From Lentinus brumalis (taxonomy: Eukaryota; Basidiomycota; Agaricomycetes; Polyporales; Polyporaceae), in assembly GCA_001792895.1 (NCBI GenBank), contig MARA01000009.1, forward strand, positions 930,001 to 994,000: a DNA stretch of 64,000 bases, in the 5' to 3' direction. Numbering within the stretch: the stretch's first letter is position 1; every line of letters begins with the position of its first letter. A program made the translations under genes and the position numbers. The notes below the pieces were generated by a model. The model had not been told where the DNA came from and ran no database searches. It saw nothing but the letters and a program-made list of their open reading frames with translations. Below, piece by piece: positions 47,534 through 57,302 of this stretch.

Positions 47534-48328
47534 CTACAAGGTGCGAACGGCATCATAATACTCCAAGTACAGTGGGCCGTGGAGCCACACCTGGAACGCT
47601 AAGTATGGCTGGGCGGAGCGGAGCAGGTTCCGCATGCCCTCGTCGATGGTGAGCGTGAGATGGTGGAGAACGGAGTTGAACTTGCACTGATGTTCGAACC
47701 ATGGCAGGCTCAGTGATTGAGAGACAGCTCCAAAGAGAGAGGACGAACAGGCGCGGGGATAAGAGACTCGTCGGGCACGGTGGCGATGTGCTCGAAATCG
47801 TTTTCAGGCCAGTGGTGCACGAAAAAAACCTATGGAAATTCTCATCGATGAAACGGCAATGATTATGGAGAGACGCACCTTGAGGCGAGGGGCATCGCCT
47901 CTGGCAAGAGCCTCGCATCCTCCCAGGGCATGCAGGAAGAGACGGGCGCAGAGGAGCTGGTCGCCGCTGTCGCGCTCGAAAGTGTCGTCGCCCACGAGTT
48001 CACGGGCTGTCTCATGATCGGGGTGGCCAGTCGCGAAGAGGTACGATGTGATAGCCTCGTGGGCGAGCTGCTCGTACAGAGAACCATATCCTATCCTCAT
48101 CAAGTTTGGATGGATTGGTTCCGGTATATCGCCGTGGTCCAGCGCGCTGGTATCGAGGTCACTGTAGAAATATAAGAGATTGGGAACAACATGTGGATGA
48201 GCGAGTTGGTCGCAGTGGTTGCACATGGCGGGAGGCAAGACTGAGGAAGAGGACAAGCGTGCGGGGCCGGCCGCAGCGCGACATAGGCTGGTGGGGCGCC
48301 TGTGACTCGGCGGGCACATGGGCGCCAT
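47534..48328 (-). CDS. HECT-like protein, C-terminal copy (probably truncated)
   Basis: Minus-strand exons: about 47,879-48,226 or 48,328 (MCNHCDQLAHPHVV...ATGHPDHETARELVGDDTFERDSGDQLLCARLF), about 47,715-47,825 (FFVHHWPENDFEHI) and 47,534 to about 47,700. The last exon reads CKFNSVLHHLTLTIDEGMRNLL, then FQVWLHGPLYLEYYDAV. These align exon by exon with the end of the large plus-strand gene (26.74-27.44 kb: SGHPDHPTIRSMVGD, IHFVH, CFFDCAITMDDGLRALL, FQVWFHGAV). The N-terminal half of that protein is absent here. It may be a truncated paralogue or a small stand-alone version. Its start lies about 240 bp beyond the integrase stop codon. Confidence 0.6.
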
Positions 48329-48562
48329 GGAGAGACACGATTACGGCGAGGATGCTGGGCTATCGGAGTACGTTGCCGCACAGTGGTGAACACATAAGTA
48401 GTATGTGCTCTAAGTCGGGATGGTCGCACGATCTCAGCAGCTTGCAGGTCTGCCTGAGCAGGGGTGTATACAGAATTGGAATGCCGTACATGGTCATTGT
48501 ACCGCGCGGCTGAGCTTGACTACATACATCCGAGAGGGCAGATATGATGAGTGCAGATGTGC

Positions 48563-50385
48563 CTAGTGAAACCACGGACGGCAGAAAGTGAGCGCCGACC
48601 GCCACAGCTCCCGCCGAATCGCCATGTTGCGAGAGGAGAGGTCGAAATGATAGCTGAGGTGCTGATTGAGCATGGCAACGACGTCGAAGGCGAGCGGACA
48701 TCTAGGAGGGTCGCAGGTGACCTCCGAAAGGCGAGAGGGTACGGAAGCAGGGGCCCCCAGGTTGGTGTCATGAAGAGGCCTATCGATGTCCGCGGCGTGG
48801 CCGATCTGCACGTTGTGTTCGCGGTGGTGGCGCATAAGAACAGGGTCGTTCATGGCCTCCCAGTCGACACCGTAGTTCACGATATCGTCCACGGGCTCAT
48901 CGGGCGGAGGGCCACCAGCATATGACAGACCGCGGGGACCGTGCTCCGCCACTCCGAACATGAATAACTCGTGTGGGCTCGCCGACTGTTCTCCGCGGAT
49001 GTGAAGACTGTGCGCATTCCACACGGCGGCCCATTCCTGTGCGTCCTGGTTGATCGCGTGCAGGAATAGATGGTGCACCAGCCATATGTGGCCGAGATGA
49101 TCAACATCCAGGTCATCGTGGGCCTCCAGCTCCATGAAGAACGTCTTCCATTTACCTCCGAACCCGAGCGTGACGTCGAACCACAGGCGCTCGATGCGTG
49201 TATTGTGGACGCTTCTGCAGCCGTTCGAGGGATAAGCAGTGCGGCGTAGAACTGACGAGCAAGTACTTACCTCCCCCATATATACGAACCTCGGTTCGGG
49301 CCTCGTACTTCCTCCATCCAGGCAGCCACACGCAGATTTTCAGTCCCGTGATCACCGCGCACGCGACTCGGCATGCCATGAGTTCGGACGGTGTCGAGGA
49401 AGAGTTCGAGTACAGTCTGGGCACGATTGTTGGTATGCACCCGGATGCCCGTGACGTATCGAGAGAAGCCATCTATGAAACAGTGGATGACGAACTTCCA
49501 CCTAATAAGACCTAACCACACGGACATGAGGAGGATAGAACCGACGAAGAGTACGTACGCACCATGTTGTCCGTCGTGATGTACAAGGGAGTTAGGGCCG
49601 GGAACCTTGTATTTCTTGCGGATAATGCGACGGCGGGCAAAATCGGGCGGGGCACCGCGAATGCGAACACATGCCGTGCGCACACGGGCCTCTGGGACAC
49701 GATACCCCCGAGCGCGGAGCGCACCGACGAGCATGACATGCCCGAAGCGGGGGTACGTCGTGAGGATATCGACGAGGACTGCGTCGAGCTCGGCGTCAGC
49801 CATGGTGGACACGGGGGCGGTCTGAGTGGAGTGTATGCGGGTGCGGGTGCCATCAGGGTTGTCTACGGTGCGAAAGACGGGTGGGGCTGGCTGTACAAGA
49901 CCATGGCGTAGCGCTTCACGCCGCACGTGGCGAGCAGAGCACTTCAGGACCTTCGAGACCCGAGCGGGCCCGCGGACCTCGAGGGCGTGGCGGAGGAAGG
50001 CGGGATCGATCTGTTTGGCAGGCCGGCCTCTCTTGCCCGTGCGAACCGTTAGAACGATCGGGAGGGACGGCTCGTCTGGAGGATCCCTATTCTTGTGTTG
50101 GGCATCGTCAAGGTCAGTGACTACTCTGGCCAGGCTCTCCTGGAGGAGGTGGTATTCGGCTGCTGGCATGACATGGCGATGCTATAAACGCGGTCAGGAG
50201 ACAGGGACACAGAATAAGATGGAACGTACCTGTTCAGCCGCGGTCATGAGCGAGGTCGCGAGCGTGCGGACCTGCAAGAGCCGTGGCGGATCGCCGACGT
50301 AGGCACGGAGTGCGACATTGACCTGGTTGATGATATGATTATAATTATTCCGGATATTGGCGAGCTGGTGAAGACTCGTGTCCAT
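48563..50385 (-). CDS. DDE integrase-core transposase (candidate mobilising enzyme)
   Basis: Exons on minus: 50230-50385, 49563-50181, 49271-49511 and 48563-49214, about 555 residues. The start MDTSLHQLANIRNNYN is followed by the helical VNVALRAYVGDPPRLLQVRTL. A helix-turn-helix-like segment follows (RGPARVSKVLKCSARHVRRE). The integrase core has the first Asp in HHDGQH, the IRWKFVIHCFIDGFSRYVTG block, NNRAQTVLELFLDT, the second Asp in SRVRGDHGTEN, and Glu in HNTRIERLW. Spacing is roughly 57 and 35 residues, a D-D-35-E-type triad. The 51-bp intron at 49512-49562 is a multiple of three, so an uninterrupted frame reads through it; splicing it restores the family block. This matches the integrase-core family abundant in basidiomycete genomes. 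That it cuts the TIRs of this element is inferred from location. Confidence 0.85.
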
Positions 50386-50722
50386 GCTGCGCGTGCAGAG
50401 CGGTACTGCGGTGTGTCTCGAGCGTTGTTGTTGGCGGGGAGTGTGCGAGGAACGATGGGGAGGCTTGTCGGAGCAGAGTGTGAGAAAGCGGCGGGGGGGC
50501 GCAGTCAGAGGGCCACCTGTCATACGGGGCGGCAACGGACGTCGGCAGAGCAGGTGGCCGGCGGCAAGGGGCTGGCTCGAGGGCCGCAAGAGCCCACGGG
50601 GGAATGTTCTGCCTGACTTAACTTCATGGACCAAGCCAGTGTGTTTCCGGCGACCGGTGAGAGAACTACATGCATTGAACTTCAAAACGGATGTGTAGAA
50701 GCGAGTGACGTGGACGCGGGGT

Positions 50723-51159
50723 TCATTGTTCGACACTAGGCTTGCCAGGCAGTTCGCGGTCGAGATGACCCAACGCCTGTGTGATCCTCTCCTCCATCCC
50801 CACGCAGTGCTCGACCGAATGATAGCGGATCAGCACGGTCGGCCGGCGGTACATGCAGACTGCAATGGGCATGTGAGGATAACCCTCAAACCAGACGCGG
50901 TGTTCAGGGACCCAAACCTCATACGTGTCCGCCGGCGCAGAGACTGCGCTCATGAGCTCTTGGAGAGCGGGATCGCTATCGAGGTATACATGAGTCTGCC
51001 CAGCCGCGATGTCCATATAGGTTTCTCGAGCGGGGCTACCTTCCTGGAGATGATGTGATGTTAGGCCAGATGGTAACCACGACAGGGTTTACTTACCGCG
51101 AGGCTGACGTCGGACCACACGTATACGGTGACAATCCAGCTATGTGGTATGCCGGGCAT
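50723..51159 (-). CDS. Small unknown protein, paralogue of the gene at 46.9-47.5 kb
   Basis: Exons 51097-51159 (MPGIPHSWIVTVYVWSDVSLA) and 50723-51043, phase 0, about 127 residues. The second exon has TYEVWVPEHRVWFEG and AVCMYRRPTVLIRYHSVEHC. It shares its single intron position and core motifs with the plus-strand gene at 46,890-47,488. It lies upstream of the integrase on the same strand, between that gene and the right subterminal array. Function unknown. Confidence 0.55.
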
Positions 51160-51539
51160 TTCAAGGTGGCGAGAGGGAAACTGTGTGCGCGTGCGTGAGG
51201 CCTGTGATACTTGATGAACGTGCGGCGTGAAGTACTTACGGTAGTTACTGGCAAGTATGCGGATATGTGGTTAAACCGTTATAGCGATCTTGTTCGGGCG
51301 CAGCGTGAGTTGCTCGTCAAGAGCTACCTCGATCAGGGGCGTCTCACCGAAAGGGCGGGTTTGCGTGGTCACAGAGAGGGCGGGCAGCAGGGGTCGCGCA
51401 CACACCACAGACGTCGGCCGATGGAAAGATCGACGTCATTGACCAGAACAGCAGATGGGCAAAGGGTTGCGATGCCAAGGCTTGGCGAGCACGTCATCCG
51501 TGATTGCCAAGAGTCTGGAAAGACGACGGCGCGGGGAAG

Positions 51540-51985
51540 TGACTGCAAAGGAGTGCAAAGGAGTGCAAAGGAGTAGCCGAGGTTCGTAATTATAGGCGCC
51601 GGGGCATGTTCATTATCGCATGCAGTATGCAAAGGAGTGCAAAGGACTGCAAAGGACTGCAAATCAGGAGATGTCAGTGCAATTGCGTGCAAACGCGATA
51701 GAACGCTGGAACGCACACTGAGCGCTGAGGTCTGCAGATGAAAGTGCAAAGGAGTGCAAGAGGAGTGCAAGCGAGCGCAAACGTGTGCAAATGACGCCCA
51801 TTGGGTGCAAACGCAATTTGTGGGCGTCTATTGTGTGACATGTGTTCGTGCGTGCAAGTCAGTGCAAAGGAGTGCAAAGGAGTGCAAAGGAGTGCAACAG
51901 GGGTGCAACTGAGGTCAAAGCAGTGCAATTACGTGCACACCAGTGCAAGCGAGAGCACACGGCTGCATTCCGCTGCAAACGAGCG
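51540..51985 (-). repeat. Right subterminal TTGCA array (inverted)
   Basis: More than twenty TGCAA motifs on the plus strand (TTGCA on minus), with runs of AGTGCAAAGG at about 51,541-51,573, 51,628-51,665, 51,739-51,790 and 51,857-51,905. It is the mirror image of the array at 22,078-22,385. Confidence 0.75.
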
Positions 51986-52007
51986 CAATTCAGAGCAAAA
52001 GTGGGTG

Positions 52008-52042
52008 AAACTGGTATTATTGTCCACGAAACCGCGTCATAC
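52008..52042 (-). repeat. Right terminal inverted repeat
   Basis: Ends CGTCATAC, the reverse complement of the left end GTATGACG. Inward similarity continues imperfectly for about 25 bp (TTGTCC, GAAACC). Confidence 0.7.
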
Positions 52043-52046
52043 AATG
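52043..52046 (+). repeat. Right target-site duplication AATG
   Basis: Directly follows the right terminus, pairs with 22,025-22,028. Confidence 0.75.
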
Positions 52047-52308
52047 GCTCACCTTTGCGCCAATTTGTGGTACATAGCTCTCACGCCGCGTCCGAAGCGG
52101 GTACCTCGGGGGCCACCATGCTATACATCCTCTCTGCCAGTGCGCGTTCACTTTGACAGGCGATGCACGGTCCTCCCGTCAGCATGAGAATGCACGCATT
52201 GTGAGAGCCTCGCGCATCCCTTCAGTCTCTTACTCTCATCCATCCCATTCCTCAGAATCATATCACTTCTCCCCTTCTTTACGGCACTCGACAACATCGA
52301 GGTTCGAA

Positions 52309-55300
52309 ATGGCCTCCAAATCTACAGACGATCCCGGAGATACCGCTTCTATAACATCGTCGGCAGACACACACCATGGCCCGGCGAGTAGCGGCGCATC
52401 GAAGAGTATACCAGAGGCCACGACGCAGGTCCGACTGCTTGTTTTCGGTTGGCAGATTGAGCTGACGTTGAGACACAGGCACCAGTGTCTGCGGCTGCCG
52501 GGGAATCCAGTGTCCCACCGAGCGGCGGCGTCGCCGGCAGTGAGAGTGCGCAACGAGCAGCCCCAGCACAGGTCAGACTGTTCGTTCGCCCTCCCTGGAA
52601 CGAGCTGACGGCTATTAGACACATGAACGAAAGGAAGGAAGGAGCTCAGAGCGGCCGAAGTGGGAGACCGCCAAGACTCTCGAGGTGAGTGCTCGTTTCC
52701 TGGATGTATTCTACACTACTAAGACGACACACAGGATTACTGGAAGACTAGAAATACGTTCTTCACCGAAGCGCAACGTGCGGAGGCTTGGGAGGAGACG
52801 GCAAAGATCGTGCAGGACTACAGCGACGAGCTGGTCGATCGATGGAACAAGGAGATGGACAACCTGCTCATCTATGTATGTCGCCCACATCAGCACCGTT
52901 GCCACTTGGGACTGATGTCATTGCCGTGCAGGCGGGTTTGTTCTCTGCGATCCAGACCGCATTCAACGTCGAGTTGTACAAGCGCCTCACTCCCGATCCC
53001 GATCCCGATCCTGTCCTCGTCGCCCTCGAGAGGATCTCGGCGCAGCTGAGCGGTTTCGCTGTGAATCCAGCCTTCGTCAACTCTACACAACCGTCCTTCG
53101 TCCTCGGTGATGTCAAGACCCCTCCTGTGCCGCTATGGATCGTCGTGCTCAACGCGCTCTGGTTCTCGAGCCTGATCTCGAGCCTGGCCGCCGCATCCAT
53201 CGCGATTATGGTGAAGCAATGGCTCACCGAGTACCAATCCGGGCTATCAGGGACGTCGCGCCAGACCGCGCGCCTCCGCCAGCTTCGTCTCAACAGCTTG
53301 CAGCGGTGGCGCGTGAAGGAGCTCGTGAGCTTTCTCCCCGTCCTTCTCCAGATTGCCTCGGGGCTGTTCTTCGCTGGGTTGCTCATCCTGCTGTGGAACC
53401 TCAACCGCACCGTGGCCATCGTTGGAACCTTCTTCGTCGCGATATTACTCGCATTTTCACTAGGCACCATCATTCTCCCTAGCGTTGTCACGCATTGCTC
53501 CTACCTTTCCCCACCCTCACGAGTGCTGTTCGAGCTCACTAGACCATGGAGGAAGGCCCTATATCTCTCCCGGCGCCAGCTTTCTTCCCGCATTGCCTCC
53601 TACTATCATTGTTATGCGAGTGAGTTCTATCACTTCAACCTCCGAGTCCATGCCCGCGGTGCCAAACAATTCTGGGATCAGCATCCTCGTATCTACCACC
53701 TTTGCAAGATGCTCTTCCCGCGTGACCGAGCCTACACCCTGGCGTGGCGCGGGATGGAAAGTGCCCTTGTTTCTCGACATACAGAGTCACTAGACAGCGA
53801 CATGGTAGCAACCGCATACACGACCTCGATGGACACCACCTTCCTGCATCGCGCGGCTATGTGCACCACAGAGCTTTCCCTCAATGCCACGAGAACCTGC
53901 TTCCAGACAATCATGTCAGCAAACATCGCACATTGGGGGACAGATGGACATCAGGTGCCAATGTTGTCGGTGCACCCTTGCATGTGGAGCGGCGCCCTCA
54001 TCGCCCTCATGGACGTCTCTGGCAATGACGCTGCGTGGTCACCATCGACCTTGGTTGCGGCGCTGAAGACTGCGTACAGCTACATCAATACATGGAATCA
54101 ACAGCTTCAGTCAGACACTCCAGGGACACGTTTGCTCTGTGTGGACCTCGCACGTATTATACGCCACTACGACCACAGCACACTACCTCCCGACTCTCCG
54201 AATATCACCGAGGGTATATACAAGGCTGACCTGCGGTTCGTGATAGAAAATACTCGAGACATGAATATAGGAAACGATGTCCGCCAGCACGGTAACTTTC
54301 CATATTCAAGTCGCTTGTTGACCGCCTTCGAGCTAATGCACGCATACTAGTTGTCTCCCTCTACATCGGCGACGCACTCAAGAGGTTTGAGGGGACCATC
54401 ATCGAGGACGCAAGCATTGTGCGAGCTCTGATCGCTCTTCAATCCATCATCTATTGCGTCCCGTCACAACCCGGGTGGGACTACGAGTGCGATGACCCGG
54501 AGTACAAGGCCATACAATCTCAGGCTGCCCGCGCGCTGAAAGCTTTCTCGAATTTTCTATCCACAAGTCCCTCCTCGGCAGGACAATGCACATTCGAGAT
54601 GGACAATGTCCTCAATGCGCTCCGCAATCATGGAGAGCGGGCAGGTCTCATGTCCGCAGAGCTGCGACGAGCTATCGTCCGCTATCGGGATGCGTACCAG
54701 AGTGCTCATGAACAGCTCCCATGGTATTGGGACGACAACGAGGAATGGATTCAGACTCTCAGGGGCGAGATGGACGACCCGGGGCAGGTGCGCATTCGTC
54801 GAAGCAGTACTTGCACACATCCGCTAACTTCCGTTCATCTAGAACACCACCGCCGGTGTTGCATCTACATCTGGGGGAACCGCGGACCCGCTGACCGTCG
54901 CCACCCCAGCTGCAGTGTCCCACAATTCTGTCAGCATCTCCGCTGCATCTCAGCAAATATCAGGGACCCAAGATACCATCCACACGGAAACAGTCCCAGT
55001 AAACGGCTCCTCCACACCATCCACCTCTCCTCCGCCCACCGCTCAGATCGCGCCCGCCGTGGTTCGCAACGAATCGGTGGCCAGTGCCCAAGGGACGGCA
55101 GACGCACACCGCCCGACGGAGCTGGATGCGAACGGTCGCTCAGCTTCAGCCGCTCCTCCGCCCTCTATTCACCATGCGACCGTGGACGGATCTGCGGACA
55201 GGCTGAGCTTGCCAGGTGCTGATGACCGAGGTGCCCGGCTCGCCGCGACCGGAAACGTCGTCCCCGCTATTCCACCGTCCTCTGTGTATTAGTACACGAA

Positions 55301-55454
55301 GACCGTGGACGCATCTGCGGGCAGCGTCCCGGGCGATGATACACAGAGCGACGGGAACAGTGCCTGCTCCCCGACCAAGCTCACGGCCGCGAATGGATTC
55401 ACTTCCCCCTCCACCACACCTCCACCGTCTTCAGGTGGTTCTGGCCTACCCTGA
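52309..55454 (+). pseudogene. DUF6535-type membrane protein, copy B (frameshift and early stop)
   Basis: Exons 52309-52428, 52479-52571, 52634-52684, 52735-52875, 52932-54787 and 54843 to the end. The structure follows copy A, with an extra 93-bp exon shared with copy C. The core is conserved (YSDELVDRWNKEMDNLLIY, AGLFSAIQTAFNVELYK, membrane helices as in copy A). At about 54,314 CGC-TTGTTGACC lacks one T relative to copy A (CGCTTTGTTGACC), giving a stop at 54,348. Downstream the family frame resumes intact. A TAG at 55,290 cuts the tail 54 codons before the TGA (55,452) that corresponds to the end of copy A. The exon 3 acceptor CACAG of copy C is CACAT here, and an AAG nine bases on appears to be used. 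Either a young pseudogene or, for the single T, a sequencing error. Confidence 0.75.
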
Positions 55455-57250
55455 CCTCTGCGCATCACATTGTCGCAGAGCCGCTATGAATCTTCGTGCC
55501 GCCGCCGCCTTGTACTATACATAGCTACTTTCATGACTGCATACATCGTCCCATGAACTTGTTCTTGTCGCTCTCGTAGTCCCGCATGTGCGTAGTATCC
55601 TTCTGTGTTGAATCCGGCTTTCTGCTCGCTCGCCATTACCCCATCTTTGTACGCAGTCCCACCATTCCAATTCCACTCGCAGGCCGAGACAGCGTCAACT
55701 GAACATGGTATTATTGAGCACCTACTCAACGTACGACTGCTCCCCCGTACTATGTACTGTCTCCAGTGACCGCAAATATGGATACCATCGTGTCCACGAG
55801 CCGCCCGCGGAGCGGAGCTTAAGGTGCTCGGAACGGCGGCGAAGCGTATGGCATGGATGTGTGTCGACATCGACATCCACGCCTGGGCCAGAGAAGGTTG
55901 AGGAGGCGGTCTGCAGACATTAGAGTCCGTGCGGTTCGCATGCGCGTCCTCGTCCTCAACGCGTTCGTCAATGTCCGAGCTGGACGCAGGATGACCGTTC
56001 ATACCTGTGAACCAGACGTTGTGCTGTTCAGTACGCGGATTGGCGGCGGAATCTCCGCCAGACGTGGAGACGTACCTGGACAACTTCGATACTCTGGCGG
56101 ATCTGCGCCCCGATGCCTGCGGTCGACCTGCATCGGGACGAATCACCTTGTGGCGAGATGACCACGACCAGCCGACATAAAACCCCATGCGGACGTACCT
56201 CAGCCGAGCTCTGACAGAAGGTTAAAGCGCACGCCATGTTCCGAGCCTCGGGGAGCAGACACCTTGGTCCGGAGAACCGCCTCGCAGCTCCGCGTAAAAG
56301 GACTCCAGTACTCAGCGCCCTATCGTCGCCCAAAAGATGTGCGTTCGAGTTGGTAGATGGGCGATCGCGGCGACTTGACCGAGGTCCGTCCGACCGTGCA
56401 TACTTCCCGTATGGACTGTCCAAGGCCCTGTGCGTGTCCGGGACGGTCCCAGGTGCGCGATCGATGCCGTGAGCGGTATGCTGCTGTTTACCACGAGGTG
56501 CGAAGAGTGTGAGGGGCAACGTCGACATCAAGGAGCGATACAGCGATGTTTGCGGCTTGGAGGCGCACATCTAGTCCAGAATCTAGGTGGACGAGTAAGC
56601 GTGCGCGCGTAATGTGATGAGATCTGACTTCTCACCTGAACAGACGACCGATGCGTTTGGACCACGGCGTTAATGCAGTAGCAGTGTAGGAGTCTTGCAG
56701 TCTGCGGAGCGTGAGGGAGAGGTGGAGGAAGGTAGGCGGACTGGACTGGCAAAAAAGGTACGATGAGTAGGAACATAGTGTGCGACGCACACCCTCGGAC
56801 CCAGACATAATGCAAGACTTACGGTATTCGTCACCATCCAACAGACACCGTCCAGCCGCAGCCATAAGAGTCGCCGCTAGAGATGCATGTGCAGAAGAGG
56901 CGGACGATACGGGTTGCACGCCGTGTGAGGTCAACGCCCAGGCGAGGGTAGGAGGAACATCGGCACGAAGACGTCCGTCGTGCTGGTAAACGGGTCAAAG
57001 GAAATACTGTGAGAATGCATGAGAGCAGGGAGAGAATCAGAGCGCCCAGGGCAGGTCCCAATGCTACACGATCCACGCTGTCCTGGAGCTGTCCCGGCCC
57101 TGTCCGTGCAGGCTGGTGGGGTCAAGGTCGGTACGACTTCCATAGCGCACTAGGGTTGGATTGCGAGGCCTTGAACGTTTCGTTTGCGCATTCTCTGGCA
57201 GGCGTTGATGCGGACAGAGGAGTCCAGCAATGGCGGTATGTAGGACGACG
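55455..57250. other. Downstream region with minus-strand spliced-gene traces
   Basis: Related in order to 8,690-9,720 downstream of copy A. Minus-strand donor GTACGT follows TFCQSSAE near 56,200, and a short exon GIGAQIRQSIEVVQ with another GTACGT donor lies near 56,070-56,115. This looks like part of a multi-exon gene with small exons, but no product or complete chain can be given. Confidence 0.4.
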
Positions 57251-57255
57251 TGCCT

Positions 57256-57302
57256 CGCGTGGCCGCCACGTGTGCTTCCATGATGTCATCTGTCTGCGAC
57301 GG
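57256..57302 (+). promoter_or_regulatory. Recurring promoter-like block, copy 4
   Basis: GTGGCCGCCACGTG, a TGATGTCATCTGTCTG block and a following pyrimidine-rich leader, nearly identical to copy 2 at 16,050-16,096. Confidence 0.5.

Larger units (their letters stand above)
22029..52042. mobile_element. 30,014-bp DNA transposon-like element with TIRs, DDE integrase and accessory genes
   Basis: The left end starts GTATGACG and the right end is its reverse complement. The next ~25 bp also align with small gaps (GG-TTT, GGACAA, AATA). Both ends abut AATG. Just inside, TTGCA-type motifs are dense and point inward from each side. The body encodes a DDE integrase-core protein, a TET/JBP-like dioxygenase, two HECT-like proteins, a zinc-cluster protein, paired small proteins and unknown genes. 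A Gypsy retrotransposon of 8,091 bp is nested inside, so the element was about 21-22 kb before that insertion and the local 623-bp duplication. A 4-bp target duplication fits retroviral-integrase-like enzymes (4-6 bp is usual). That the integrase moves this whole unit is inference. Confidence 0.75.
52043..56600 (+). repeat. Segmental duplicate, copy 1 (right half, after the 30-kb insertion)
   Basis: Continues the homology to the 59.05-64.0 kb copy beyond the insertion point. The DNA from AATG...CACC through GTGCGCGTTCACTTTGACAG to the DUF6535 start and throughout that gene matches 61,994-64,000. The match is cut by the window end; the right limit given here is a guess. Confidence 0.7.

Noticed and set aside
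47534..48328. Extension of the integrase gene into the HECT-like reading
   Set aside because: A stop ends the integrase at 48,563 and the downstream exons align with a different protein.
22029..52042. Classification as Starship, KDZ or Ginger transposon
   Set aside because: No tyrosine recombinase or KDZ transposase motif seen; the 4-bp duplication is not the 8 bp of KDZ; ends begin GTATG, not the TGT of Ginger as I know it.
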